DNA from: Deinococcus sp.
GTDB lineage: Bacteria > Deinococcota > Deinococci > Deinococcales > Deinococcaceae
Reading direction: 5' to 3'
Length of the DNA: 19,084 bases
Assembly: GCF_030523985.1 (NCBI RefSeq)
Contig: NZ_JAUNHK010000054.1
Span: 1-19,084 of the forward strand
The notes under the pieces were generated by a model. The model worked only from the letters and a program-made list of their open reading frames with translations. It made no database searches and was not told the DNA's origin. Positions within the stretch are counted from its first letter, which is position 1; each line of letters begins with the position of its first letter. The position numbers and the translations under genes are program-made. This document shows, in pieces, positions 6,134-13,947 of this stretch.

Positions 6134-6912
6134 GCGGGGATCCTTTCGGAGATAACTGCGGCCAGGTCGGCGTAGGCGGTGGCGACGGGTTCGCCCTTCT
6201 CGTAACGGCCCAACCAGTCGCAGGCCAGACGCGCCTTGGGGACGATGGAGCGGGCCGGCACCAGGGGGGTGAGCAGCAGCCCGGTCTCGCGCAGCTCCTC
6301 GACGGCGACGGTCTGGTCCTTGGGGGTGATGTGGTCTCGGTAATCCGAGACGACGATGCCTACCTCGGTGAGACGGTCTGCAGCTCCCAGCAGGGCCATG
6401 GACTGCTTGAACGCGGCCACGCTCTGACGGGCTCCGTGCACCCCGTCGCAGCCATCGGAGGTAGGGCGGGCGGCGTAGATCACCCCGTCTGAGGCGGTGA
6501 AGGCGTTCTGTGTCAGTGGTCCGCCCTGACGGTTGGGGCAGTCGATGACCACCAGGTCTGCCTGCAGATCGGTCAGCCCCATACGCAAGCGCAGGTGGGC
6601 ATGGTCTGCGCGGTCGGCCTCCTGATGGGACAAGGACCGATCAGAGGGGACCACGCGAAGGTTTCCGTGCCAGCCGGAGGGCACGGCCAACTCCTGGATC
6701 CAGCCGGTGGGGTCGGGGTTGCCGATCACCGCGCCGACGTGCAGGCCAGGCTCGGAGGGCTCCACATCCACCCACTTCGTGGCAGCCGCACGAGGATCCA
6801 GGTCGATCAAGACCACCTGCCGGCCCTGCTCAGCCCAGGACATGGCCAGGGACACGGCAGTCGTCGTCTTGGCGACGCCGCCGGCCTCGGAGTAGACCAT
6901 CAAGGTATGCAT
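6130..6912 (-). CDS. parA: ParA-family partition ATPase
   Basis: A 260-residue Walker-type partition ATPase. The deviant Walker A motif is at about residues 8-18 (SEAGGVAKTTT; the usual form is KGGVGKTT, so the signature first Lys is Glu or Ala here while the P-loop Lys is kept). A prime motif VLIDLDPR lies at about 34-41 and Walker B DLVVIDCP near 118. There is no N-terminal HTH, so it is the short type, which normally leaves autoregulation to the small partner protein. It uses ATP-dependent nucleoid binding to position plasmid copies before division. ATG at 6912 is used; MVYSEAGG at 6900 is possible. A block of nested palindromes lies directly upstream, and the RHH partner overlaps the 3-prime end. 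Confidence 0.92.
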   Translation of the reverse strand: MHTLMVYSEAGGVAKTTTAVSLAMSWAEQGRQVVLIDLDPRAAATKWVDVEPSEPGLHVGAVIGNPDPTGWIQELAVPSGWHGNLRVVPSDRSLSHQEADRADHAHLRLRMGLTDLQADLVVIDCPNRQGGPLTQNAFTASDGVIYAARPTSDGCDGVHGARQSVAAFKQSMALLGAADRLTEVGIVVSDYRDHITPKDQTVAVEELRETGLLLTPLVPARSIVPKARLACDWLGRYEKGEPVATAYADLAAVISERIPA

Positions 6913-6998
6913 GCACGCATGCTTTCATGCTTGCTTACTAGTTAGCAAGCACGCAAGCGTGCTTGCTAACTAAATAGCGTGCTAGCACGCGAGCATGC
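6909..6998. promoter_or_regulatory. Nested palindromes upstream of parA, likely operator/centromere
   Basis: A 34-base palindrome at 6939-6972 has 16-bp perfect arms (TAGTTAGCAAGCACGC) around AA. A second perfect palindrome, GCGTGCTAGCACGC, is at 6977-6990. GCATGC/GCACGC/GCTTGC hexamers repeat from 6909 through 6998. Such iterated motifs directly before parA are where RHH partition proteins bind to form the centromere and repress the operon. Confidence 0.75.
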
Positions 6999-7805
6999 TT
7001 CTTTTGGTTTCTCCCGAACTATTCTGCGGTGGGAAGAGTCCTTGCGGGACTACCGGAACCTTCAGGGCTGCCCCCTCTAGGGGTAGCTGCCGGCCCTGTC
7101 TTGCTGAGGTTCTGCTTGTTCCTCGAGGACACGGCTAGGCGGACTTCCGGGAACCTGTCAGGGCACTCCCTCGGATCTGCCAGCCTGTAGGAGCGGGGGG
7201 AGCGGCGCGGCGTGCCTCCGGTCCCCTTTAGGCCCAGATCGGGCGTATGGAAGGGGACTAGAGGCTCCGGTGACGCTGGGGTGAGGGTTCAGCCCGCAGT
7301 GTGCGTATGGGTATGCGTATGCATTGGAGGCGCGCGGCATTACTCGCGTGCAGTGGCGGCTTGTGCTGATGGCTCTTGGCCCGGGTCAGGTCTCATGGCG
7401 GGCGGCGCATCGGCCCCAGGTTCGGCACTCCTTCGCCCCACGTCCTCACGGATCGTGGGAGCACCTGGCGGCACATCAGCTCGTAGAAGGACAGCCCCTC
7501 TGACGGGCGAATACGGCGGGTCAGGCCGCGTGCTTCTCGTTGGTGACGCGGGAGTGAGCACAATCGCCGCGTGGAGCCGTGCGCGAAAGTTGGCGGTGCG
7601 CTAGGCTCGGGTATGAAGTTGTTTGGACTTTGTCAGTATGCCCCACGTCTTGGCGGTCGTGGGGCATTCTGCTGTCTAGGGGCATGTCGTGGGGTCTTCG
7701 CTCACGTGGGGCTGCCTCTCCCTGCCTGGCTGGAAGGCACCCCGGCCCTTCCCATGGCAACCGGAGGCTGGGCGGTCTGCGCCCGGCCAGAGGGCGGCAG
7801 ATCCC
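6999..7805. other. Gene-free structured region between parA and the relaxase
   Basis: About 800 bases hold no convincing gene. There are several hairpins: GCTGCCCC-CTCTA-GGGGTAGC at 7067-7087; a two-part stem with GTCCCCTT at 7221-7228 and AAGGGGAC at 7251-7258, extended by CCTC/GAGG; and a stem at 7638-7667. A short direct repeat (GGAACC-nn-TCAGGGC) occurs at 7055-7068 and 7150-7164. Nothing here identifies it, but a replication origin or a structured RNA is possible, as no rep gene or origin is seen elsewhere. Confidence 0.4.
7638..7667 (-). terminator. Hairpin downstream of the relaxase gene
   Basis: ATGCCCCACG at 7638-7647 pairs perfectly with CGTGGGGCAT at 7658-7667 around a 10-base loop. 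It lies 138 bases beyond the relaxase stop. There is no T run, so efficiency is uncertain. Confidence 0.5.
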
Positions 7806-10800
7806 TCAGCGTTCCAGCCCCGTCTCCCGCTCACGCTGGGGAACCAGATGGGCCGCCCCAGCCGGCCCCGGCGCCCGGGTGGGCGTCTTCAGCTGGCCCC
7901 ACAGGGCCGCGTTCACCTCCGGGGTGTCCTGAGCGAACCAACGGCGGCGCTGTCGTATCTGCTCCACTTCCCTCTGACGCCGCCCGGCCATGGCGGCCGT
8001 GTCCGCGGTCGCGGTGACCGGCTGCCGGCCCAGGTGCCGCCAAACCCCCAGCGGCTCGATGCGGAACTGCCCGCGCAGTTCCATGCCCACCGCCCCGTAC
8101 GGGCGGGCTGGGGTGGGCACCTGCTCGGTGAACTGCTCCGCCAGGGCCTCGTACTGTGCCCGGGTCTGCTGCTGTTCCCTGACGAGCTGGGTGATCTGGT
8201 CGGTGTTCTGCGGTGCCGGGGCTGGCGCGGTGGCCTCATGCGCGGCCAGCACGGCCTGGGCCTGTGCCAGCTCGCCCCGGGCGGCCCGCCGCTGGAAGAA
8301 CCCAGCGTCCTGCGCCCGGGTCTGGGCCTGACGCAGCTGCGCCTGCAACCGGGCACTCTGCTCCCGATGCGCTTCCTGGGCCTGCCGGTGCGCGGTGTCC
8401 GCCTCGTGCCGGGCCTGGGCCAGACGGTCGCCCAGGGTGTCCAGTGCGTCAGCCAGCTCACCGGCCTCAGGGTGGGCGGCCAACCACGCGGCGGCCTTCT
8501 TGCGATGCTTAGCCCACGGGGCCAACACAGCAGCAGCCCGCCCGACCTGCTGCTGCCTCCGGGCAAGAGCGGTCAACGTCGCGGCCCGCTGGCCGGCGGG
8601 GGCCGGGAACCGGCTGTCCGGGGGCAGCACCTCCACCTGCGCGCCGGCCTTGAGGGTGCCGGTGCGCACACCAGATCCCGGATCCTGGGAGGGGCGCATC
8701 GTGACCTTCTGCCTCTGAACGGCGACCACCGTCACCAGCTCCTTCCCGTCGTGGAGCTGATCCCCCGGACGCAGCTGCTCGGCGCTCTTGAGCACCGGCT
8801 GCACCGGCTGCACTGGGCGCTGCCGGCTGGCCAGGTTCATGCCCTCCAGCTGCGCGGCCAGGGCTTGGCGGGCCGCGTCCAGACCGTGATCGGCCCCGTC
8901 CCGGCCCATCGCGGCCACGTACTGCGCCCGAGCCTCCGCCAGGTCTTGGGCGATGAAGTGCGCCACATTGGACTCCCGCCCCCGGGTCAGGCCCACGTAG
9001 AGGCCGGCGGCGTCAGCGTGCTCGTCCACGAGCATGTGAGCCTGGTCCACGGTGGCCCCCTGCGCCCCGTGCGCGGTCACCGCCCACCCCAGGTGCGCGT
9101 GCTCTTGCAGGTACTCGTTGGGCACGTGCAGGGTGTGGTGCCCGCCGGCGGGGTCCTGGATCTTCGTGTGGGTGGCACCGATCTTCCGGATGGTCCACAC
9201 CTGCCGGTTCAGCACGCCCAGCTGCGCGTCGTTGCGGCGGGTCATGATCCTCGCCCCCACGCTCATGGGCAGACCATCCATGCCCACCAGGCAGACAGAA
9301 CCGTCCCCGTCACCGGGGCCGGTGCTGGTGTGGTGCTGGTGGATGGCCGTGTTGATCTGCTGGGCGTTCTCGTTCGTGGCCGCACTGATCAGCGGAGAGT
9401 CTCCCTCCCGCGCCCCCTGCGCCCACGCCTTCGCCAGGGCCTGGTTCGCCTCTTCCTTGCTCGCATGGACCTGGACCAGACCCATGTCCACCAGCAGGTC
9501 GAACTGCTCACCCGGGGCCTGCCGGGCACGCATCGCCAGCGACAAGGACGCGTACGCCGGGTTGAGGAACCGGTGCACGGTGTCCAGGTCCACGCTCGCG
9601 CTCGTGGCGTGCTCGGCCATCTGCAGCACCCCGCCCCGGCCCACCGCGCCCAGCTGGTGGTAGTCACCCGTGATGACGGCCCGCGCCCCGGTCTCGTGCA
9701 GCACCGTGAACAGGCGGGCGGCCACGTCCTGGGAGAGCATCCCGGCCTCATCCACCACGACCTGCACGTTCGGACCCAGCACCCGGTTCTCAGGCACGCC
9801 CTGGTAGTCGCCCTCACCCGGGTTAAGGCGCTGCCACCGGGTCACCCCGGTCCGCTCGTCCGTCTCCCACCGGTACCCGTAGGCCCGCAACAACGCATGC
9901 ACGGTGCTCGCACTCGATCCGGTTTCGGCGGCGGCGACCTCGGCGGCCTTCGCTGTCGGGGTCACGATCACCTGCTCCACACCCTTGACCGCACCCACAT
10001 GCTTGGCAGCCTTCAACAAGGTGGTCTTGCCCGAACCGGCAGCCCCGGTGACCACGACCAGCTGGTGCGTGCCCGAGATCGCCGCCAACGCGGCCCGATG
10101 CCCGACCCCCTCAGGCAGACACACCGCACGCCCCTCCGGATCCACAGACGTGGACTCAGCGAAGATCCGCTCCAGCAGGACCTCGTCCATGTCCTGGTGA
10201 GCGGTGAGCTCGTGCACCTGCCCGGCCACCGTCACGGTGTCCATCACCGGTTCCAGGGCCTTGGTCGCCAACAACCCGGTCAGGGAGCGCTCCTGCTCGA
10301 TGATCCGGTCCGTGGTGAGCACCTTCAGATGATGCGGCGCATTCAGCGGGTCCACATCCGGGGTGATCGACGTGCACCGGCCCGCCACGAGCGCTTCGGT
10401 GGCCTCACGCACCAGCTCGCGCACCGGGCGCGGGCAATCCGTCACCCCGCACTGGCTGAACTGGGCTGCCACCGCCGCCGTCGCATCCGCCACCGACCAC
10501 GCCGACCGCGAGGCCTCCAGCTGCTCCACCGCGGCCCGGATCAACGCCGGCTTGTCCACCTGCGCCCACGACACCACCGCACGCTCACGCGGGCGGCCCG
10601 GCATCACGAACCCGGTCGCAGCGATCTCCGCCCGCCACTTGTCCTCATCCGGCAACACGCCGGGGACCTTCTCCCGACGCGTCTGCGCCCACGCCAGATG
10701 ATCCAACGACTTCAAGATCTCCGCCCCCGGAGTCTGGCCAGGATGCTTCGCCGCCCACTGGGCGACCAGCTGCGTCCGACGCTCCGCGATCTGCCCCGCC

Positions 10801-11525
10801 CGCTTGCTCAACACCTCAGCCGGCCCGGCCAGCTCGACCACGGCCCCGGTGGCCGGGTCAAACGTGAACCCGGCCTGCGCCAACGCCTCCTGCAACCCGG
10901 CATGTGAGGCCAGCACCGCCTCCCCCAGACGGTTCATCGCCGCGTTGTGCTTGACGAACTCCGCGGTGTCCAGGGCACGCCACTTCCCCTGCGCCCACAC
11001 CCGATTCAGGAACTGCAGATGCAGATGCCGGTGCGGGTCCCCCTCCCGCGACGTCCGGTGCGCCACCGTCACTGCCTCCAGCTTTTCTACCGGCGTCCAG
11101 ACCTGCGCCCCTCGAGGTCCCACCCGGGTGTGCATCTCAGACGCCGCATAGGCCATCAGCTCCTGCGCCATCTGCTCCAACGCCGCGTCCAACTGCTGCG
11201 CGATCCCCGGATCCAACACGGCCGCCACCGACAGGGACTTGTCCACGTTGACGACCTTGTCCAAGAACAGCACCGAGTTCTCCCGACGTGCCCCCCGCGC
11301 CTCCCCCGTGCCCGGGTCCACCCACTCGACCCACCCCTGGTAAGCCTCCGCGTTCAACGTGTCCGTCTCGACCAGCTCCCCGGCCCCATCGAACACGAAC
11401 CGCGACGCCGTCAGCTCACCCTTCTCCAGGTAGTAGTCATCGGCCGTGGCCGTCCGATCAGCAGCCAGATACGCGCGCGCAGCAGCGCCAGAGGAGCCCC
11501 GGAAGAACACCGCCCCACCGCGCAC
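7806..11525 (-). CDS. traA: MobF-family conjugative relaxase-helicase (TraA/TrwC type)
   Basis: A 1,239-residue relaxase that would nick oriT, bind covalently to the strand and unwind it for transfer. The N-terminal TrwC domain has paired tyrosines YY at 31-32 and the metal-binding three-histidine set His156, His167 and His169 (HRTSREGDPHRHLHLQF), with the same 11- and 2-residue spacing as TrwC. A helicase of the RecD/TraI type follows: Walker A GAAGSGKTT near 495, VVVDEAGM near 590, and later motifs including YVGLTRGR. The C-terminal 300 residues are Gln/Ala-rich and probably coiled coil. GTG at 11525 is chosen over TTG at 11540 because GGGAGG lies 7 bases upstream (11533-11538). No coupling protein or type IV secretion genes are visible. 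A very long antisense open frame over it is a codon-bias artefact. Confidence 0.95.
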   Translation of the reverse strand: MRGGAVFFRGSSGAAARAYLAADRTATADDYYLEKGELTASRFVFDGAGELVETDTLNAEAYQGWVEWVDPGTGEARGARRENSVLFLDKVVNVDKSLSVAAVLDPGIAQQLDAALEQMAQELMAYAASEMHTRVGPRGAQVWTPVEKLEAVTVAHRTSREGDPHRHLHLQFLNRVWAQGKWRALDTAEFVKHNAAMNRLGEAVLASHAGLQEALAQAGFTFDPATGAVVELAGPAEVLSKRAGQIAERRTQLVAQWAAKHPGQTPGAEILKSLDHLAWAQTRREKVPGVLPDEDKWRAEIAATGFVMPGRPRERAVVSWAQVDKPALIRAAVEQLEASRSAWSVADATAAVAAQFSQCGVTDCPRPVRELVREATEALVAGRCTSITPDVDPLNAPHHLKVLTTDRIIEQERSLTGLLATKALEPVMDTVTVAGQVHELTAHQDMDEVLLERIFAESTSVDPEGRAVCLPEGVGHRAALAAISGTHQLVVVTGAAGSGKTTLLKAAKHVGAVKGVEQVIVTPTAKAAEVAAAETGSSASTVHALLRAYGYRWETDERTGVTRWQRLNPGEGDYQGVPENRVLGPNVQVVVDEAGMLSQDVAARLFTVLHETGARAVITGDYHQLGAVGRGGVLQMAEHATSASVDLDTVHRFLNPAYASLSLAMRARQAPGEQFDLLVDMGLVQVHASKEEANQALAKAWAQGAREGDSPLISAATNENAQQINTAIHQHHTSTGPGDGDGSVCLVGMDGLPMSVGARIMTRRNDAQLGVLNRQVWTIRKIGATHTKIQDPAGGHHTLHVPNEYLQEHAHLGWAVTAHGAQGATVDQAHMLVDEHADAAGLYVGLTRGRESNVAHFIAQDLAEARAQYVAAMGRDGADHGLDAARQALAAQLEGMNLASRQRPVQPVQPVLKSAEQLRPGDQLHDGKELVTVVAVQRQKVTMRPSQDPGSGVRTGTLKAGAQVEVLPPDSRFPAPAGQRAATLTALARRQQQVGRAAAVLAPWAKHRKKAAAWLAAHPEAGELADALDTLGDRLAQARHEADTAHRQAQEAHREQSARLQAQLRQAQTRAQDAGFFQRRAARGELAQAQAVLAAHEATAPAPAPQNTDQITQLVREQQQTRAQYEALAEQFTEQVPTPARPYGAVGMELRGQFRIEPLGVWRHLGRQPVTATADTAAMAGRRQREVEQIRQRRRWFAQDTPEVNAALWGQLKTPTRAPGPAGAAHLVPQRERETGLER

Positions 11526-11540
11526 CAGCACACCTCCCAA

Positions 11541-11646
11541 CCCAGCCAGCAGCCCTACGGCGGCAGCCGTAGCATATGTACCTTGATTCTTGGGGTTGAT
11601 CTTATCGTGGGGTCCACGGTGGGGGCTCTCACGCTCGGCGCGTGAG
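11541..11646. other. Relaxase leader with inverted repeats, candidate oriT
   Basis: Inverted repeats CTACGGC-GGCA-GCCGTAG (11555-11572) and CTCACGC-TCGGC-GCGTGAG (11628-11646) flank a non-coding stretch directly upstream of the relaxase start. MobF relaxases often act on an origin next to their own gene, at a hairpin-adjacent nic site. The nic site itself cannot be identified. The stretch must also hold the relaxase promoter. Confidence 0.4.
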
Positions 11647-11690
11647 CCCTAAAGAGCCTGCCGGTCTCGTGCCGGCAGGCTCTTTAGGGC
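11646..11690. terminator. Perfect 19-bp-arm hairpin
   Basis: Arms at 11646-11664 (GCCCTAAAGAGCCTGCCGG) and 11672-11690 are exact complements around a 7-base loop. It sits 37 bases downstream of the RHH operon and before the relaxase leader, so it likely ends the RHH transcript and forces the relaxase to use its own promoter. Confidence 0.82.
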
Positions 11691-11726
11691 GGAGGTGAGG
11701 TGCGGCGGGGTGTCTCGCAGGGGGGC

Positions 11727-12014
11727 TCAGGTGGTGTCTTCGTCGTGCTCGGCGCGGGGGTATTCGTCGATCAGCTGGGAGGTCAGGCGCAGGAACTCTT
11801 CCTCGAAGAGGCGGCTCTCGTAGGCGGCTGTCTGTTGGTGCCAGTGGTGGTCTTCCAGCAGGGGAAGCATCGCGGCGACGGCCATGCGCAGGTAGACGCC
11901 TCGGGACCGTCCGGTGCGTTCAGACAGGGTGTCCAACCGCTGGATGATGTGCTCGGGCAGACGGACAGAGACGACGCGCCCGGAGGGGTGTGGGGACTGC
12001 CGGGACGTGCTCAC
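11727..12014 (-). CDS. RHH-type DNA-binding protein, likely mobilization accessory
   Basis: A 95-residue protein. The ribbon-helix-helix lies at about 13-50 (RVVSVRLPEHIIQRLDTLSE, then GRSRGVYLRMAVAAMLPLLE), followed by an acidic C-terminal helix (SRLFEEEFLRLTSQLIDEYP) that could serve a partner. It starts with GTG overlapping the previous stop (GTGA at 12011-12014). The position upstream of the relaxase on the same strand, separated by a terminator, is typical of oriT-binding accessory proteins such as TraY/TrwA. A repressor of its own operon through the palindrome at 12222-12236 is equally plausible. The fold is fairly sure, the role is not. Confidence 0.75.
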   Translation of the reverse strand: MSTSRQSPHPSGRVVSVRLPEHIIQRLDTLSERTGRSRGVYLRMAVAAMLPLLEDHHWHQQTAAYESRLFEEEFLRLTSQLIDEYPRAEHDEDTT

Positions 12015-12196
12015 CGAATCACGTCGTCCTGCAGAGCGTCGGCCAGGGCCACGGCGGTCTCCAGCAGCGTCGCGTGCGCCTCGCAGTCAGCCGGCGCACC
12101 GTCCTGCAGGGCGTCCAGCACGCGCAGGCACGCCTGCAGGTGCTCTCGGCTCGCGTGCGCGGTCATGTGCTCGGCCAGGTCCTGAATCGTCGTCAT
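12011..12196 (-). CDS. Small helical protein, first gene of the RHH operon
   Basis: A 61-residue protein, MTTIQDLAEHMTAHASREHL continuing as Ala/Leu-rich helices with two cysteines (LQACLRVLDALQDGAPADCE). ATG at 12196 is preceded by GGAGGG at about 8 bases; an in-frame upstream start at 12211 lacks this. Its stop overlaps the start of the RHH gene, so the two are translated as a pair. No family is recognised. It has no membrane segment and probably works with the RHH protein. Confidence 0.68.
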   Translation of the reverse strand: MTTIQDLAEHMTAHASREHLQACLRVLDALQDGAPADCEAHATLLETAVALADALQDDVIR

Positions 12197-12221
12197 CAGA
12201 ATTCCCTCCATCGGTAGTTCG

Positions 12222-12236
12222 TAAACAGTGTTTACA
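12222..12236. promoter_or_regulatory. Palindromic operator GTAAACAGTGTTTAC
   Basis: Perfect 7-bp arms around a central G, 26 bases before the start at 12196. The position overlaps where the promoter should be, so it is a strong candidate operator, probably for the RHH protein of the same operon. Confidence 0.6.
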
Positions 12237-12377
12237 GACTGCCGATGACCGCATACCAGGGCAACACGTCCATGGCCACCGGCCGGTTCGTACCTAGCGA
12301 ATCTTGCCGACCTCTTGTCGGGGGGTTAGGGGCGGAGTACGTTGAGCGTGTTCTATATCACAACGGAGGTGGTTCAC

Positions 12378-13007
12378 ATGACCAGGCTCTTGTCCAACGC
12401 CCCCACCCGACGCTCTACCCTGCGGAGGGGATTGGTCAGCCTCGGTGCAGCGGCTGCCCTGGTGCTCGCTCACGCACCCTCTGCCGCGGCTGACTACTAT
12501 CCGCACGGGAACGGGTCCACGCACTTCACCACGCAGATCATCGGATCAAATAGCACGTGGACCTCCCGGCTGAACTATGGGCGAACGGCATGGTCGAGCG
12601 TCTCATCGATCAGCGGGACCAGTTCGTCGAACGTGAAGAAGGCAAAGGACGTCGCGGTCACCCAGCCTTGGCTGGGCTTATACACCCCCAGCGGAACCCG
12701 GGCGGCTCGTAGCTTTACCATTCAGGTCAACCGCACGGCCATCTCAAAGGCCTCGGCTAGCAGCGGCGTCGCGGTCGATCTCATAGCCAAGGGCACTGCG
12801 ACACACGAGTTTGGCCACGCTCTGAGCCTCGCTGACAACCCGACCACCTCGGCGGCTTCGATCATGAAGTACTCCACAAGCCTGAGCCGGACCACCCCCT
12901 ACGCATACGACTTTGACGGGGTCCGACGCTATTACGGGTCGCTGTGCAGCCCGACCACTCAGTGCCCGGTGTCCATTCCCACCTCCGTCCTGAAGGGATC
13001 ACTCTGA
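12378..13007 (+). CDS. Secreted metzincin-like zinc metalloprotease
   Basis: A 209-residue exported protease. The signal peptide at 1-38 carries RRSTLRRGLVSLG, suggesting Tat or Sec export, with cleavage near SAAA-DYY. The zinc site THEFGHALSLAD at 142-153 fits HExxHxxGxx(H/D) with His143, Glu144, His147 and Asp153, but the family Gly is Ser150. A Met-turn candidate is SIM at 161-163. An Asp as third ligand is characteristic of snapalysin-type (M7) proteases of Streptomyces. Two cysteines (190, 196) may form a disulfide. ATG at 12378 has GGAGGT 7 bases upstream; an earlier in-frame start at 12342 has none. The lipoprotein gene starts within its stop codon. Protease fold is confident, peptidase family less so. 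Confidence 0.85.
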   Translation: MTRLLSNAPTRRSTLRRGLVSLGAAAALVLAHAPSAAADYYPHGNGSTHFTTQIIGSNSTWTSRLNYGRTAWSSVSSISGTSSSNVKKAKDVAVTQPWLGLYTPSGTRAARSFTIQVNRTAISKASASSGVAVDLIAKGTATHEFGHALSLADNPTTSAASIMKYSTSLSRTTPYAYDFDGVRRYYGSLCSPTTQCPVSIPTSVLKGSL

Positions 13008-13678
13008 TGAGGTCACCTCGTTCCTCCCTTCCCATCGGTGCAGGCATAGTCGCGGCCGGCCTCCTGCTTGCGGGCTGCAGTGCCCCGGAGGCGGTGGAGA
13101 GAGCGCAAGTGCCGTCTCCTGCAATGACTGCCTCGGTCCAGGCCGGGAAGGAGTCAACGGCCCACTCCGCCACACCGGAGGAGACTCAAACCCTTCACGC
13201 GCGGTACGTCAGCTACAGCACTGCCGAGGACGTTCAGCAGGCGTCGGACTACTCGCTTGTGGGCCGGGTGATCGCATCTCGGGTTGAAGTCTGGGACCTC
13301 ATGAAGGAGCCTGGCGCGGTACCGAACCCCAAGGACCCGGAGCCAATGGCCCTTCCCTCAACCGTGTACACCGTGCAGGTCGAAACGGTCCTCAAGGGTG
13401 ATGTGCAGGCGGGTGAGACCCTGGAGTTCAGCATCCTAGGCGGGGTCAAGGATGACCAGAAGTTCGAGCTGAGCGGCGCTCCGGTGCTGACCGCGGGGGC
13501 CGGAGACCTGTATCTCTTCAACCTTGTAGACGCGGGGTGGTACCCGACGCCGGTCAACCTACAAGAGGGCGTGCTTGCGATCGAGCAAAATGACATCCTG
13601 CCAGTCACGGGCACAGAGTTGTCGCAGACGGAGCTCGCCGTGCTCAAGGAGTCCGTGTCCGAGGCCCGAGCAGACTGA
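13007..13678 (+). CDS. Exported lipoprotein co-transcribed with the protease
   Basis: A 223-residue lipoprotein. MRSPRSSLPIGAGIVAAGLL leads into the lipobox LLAGC with the lipidated Cys near residue 24. A Ser/Thr/Glu-rich linker follows, then a beta-rich domain from about 85 (YSLVGRVIASRVEVWD, TVYTVQVETVLKGDVQAGET). The ATG overlaps the protease stop by one base (TGATG at 13005-13009), so translation is coupled. The start at 13007, rather than the longer frame at 12944, is set by that overlap and by the signal. The VETVLKGDVQAGETLEF pattern occurs in uncharacterised actinobacterial lipoproteins. It may be a surface partner, substrate or inhibitor of the protease. Convergent with the TIR gene. 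Confidence 0.82.
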   Translation: MRSPRSSLPIGAGIVAAGLLLAGCSAPEAVERAQVPSPAMTASVQAGKESTAHSATPEETQTLHARYVSYSTAEDVQQASDYSLVGRVIASRVEVWDLMKEPGAVPNPKDPEPMALPSTVYTVQVETVLKGDVQAGETLEFSILGGVKDDQKFELSGAPVLTAGAGDLYLFNLVDAGWYPTPVNLQEGVLAIEQNDILPVTGTELSQTELAVLKESVSEARAD

Positions 13679-13771
13679 ACCCCGTCGGATCGGCCCACGT
13701 GAGGTGCCTCCCCGAGCGGGCGTCCGAGTGAGGGTGCACCAGTCCCATTCAGCGCCCGCTGCGTCCTGACC

Positions 13772-13796
13772 TCGGAACGAAACCCAGGGCGCTTCA
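13772..13796. repeat. 25-bp inverted repeat, left copy
   Basis: Begins TCGGAACGAAACCCAGGGCG and is identical, in inverse orientation, to 18839-18863. It lies in the space between the lipoprotein gene and the TIR gene. The pair encloses about 5 kb. Confidence 0.85.
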
Positions 13797-13947
13797 GGGC
13801 CTTGTCCGGAATCACGCGTGACTCAGCGGTCAACCCCGTGATCTCGACGCTTGCCTGCCACCGCAGCCAATTAACATGCCCCGTCATTACGCCTGGAGGT
13901 GCCCAGTACCCAACTCAGTAGCCTCTCTGGCGTCTCACGGGCGGGGA

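Noticed and set aside
6909..6998. CRISPR-like array
   Set aside because: The repeats are short overlapping palindromes without regular spacers, and no cas gene is present.
7212..7604. A 130-codon plus-strand open frame in the parA-relaxase gap
   Set aside because: No ribosome site, biased composition without domain-like pattern, and overlapping hairpins. A minus-strand frame near 7400-7560 looked mildly coding-like but has no start or family.
7689..10907. A 1,072-codon plus-strand open frame
   Set aside because: It lies entirely opposite the relaxase gene, whose catalytic motifs are all present on the minus strand. Its protein is low-complexity His/Arg/Leu/Gly-rich, the usual shadow of a GC-rich gene.
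13249..13887. A 212-codon minus-strand frame opposite the lipoprotein
   Set aside because: It overlaps a clear lipoprotein gene coupled to the protease, and its own sequence lacks a motif or ribosome site.
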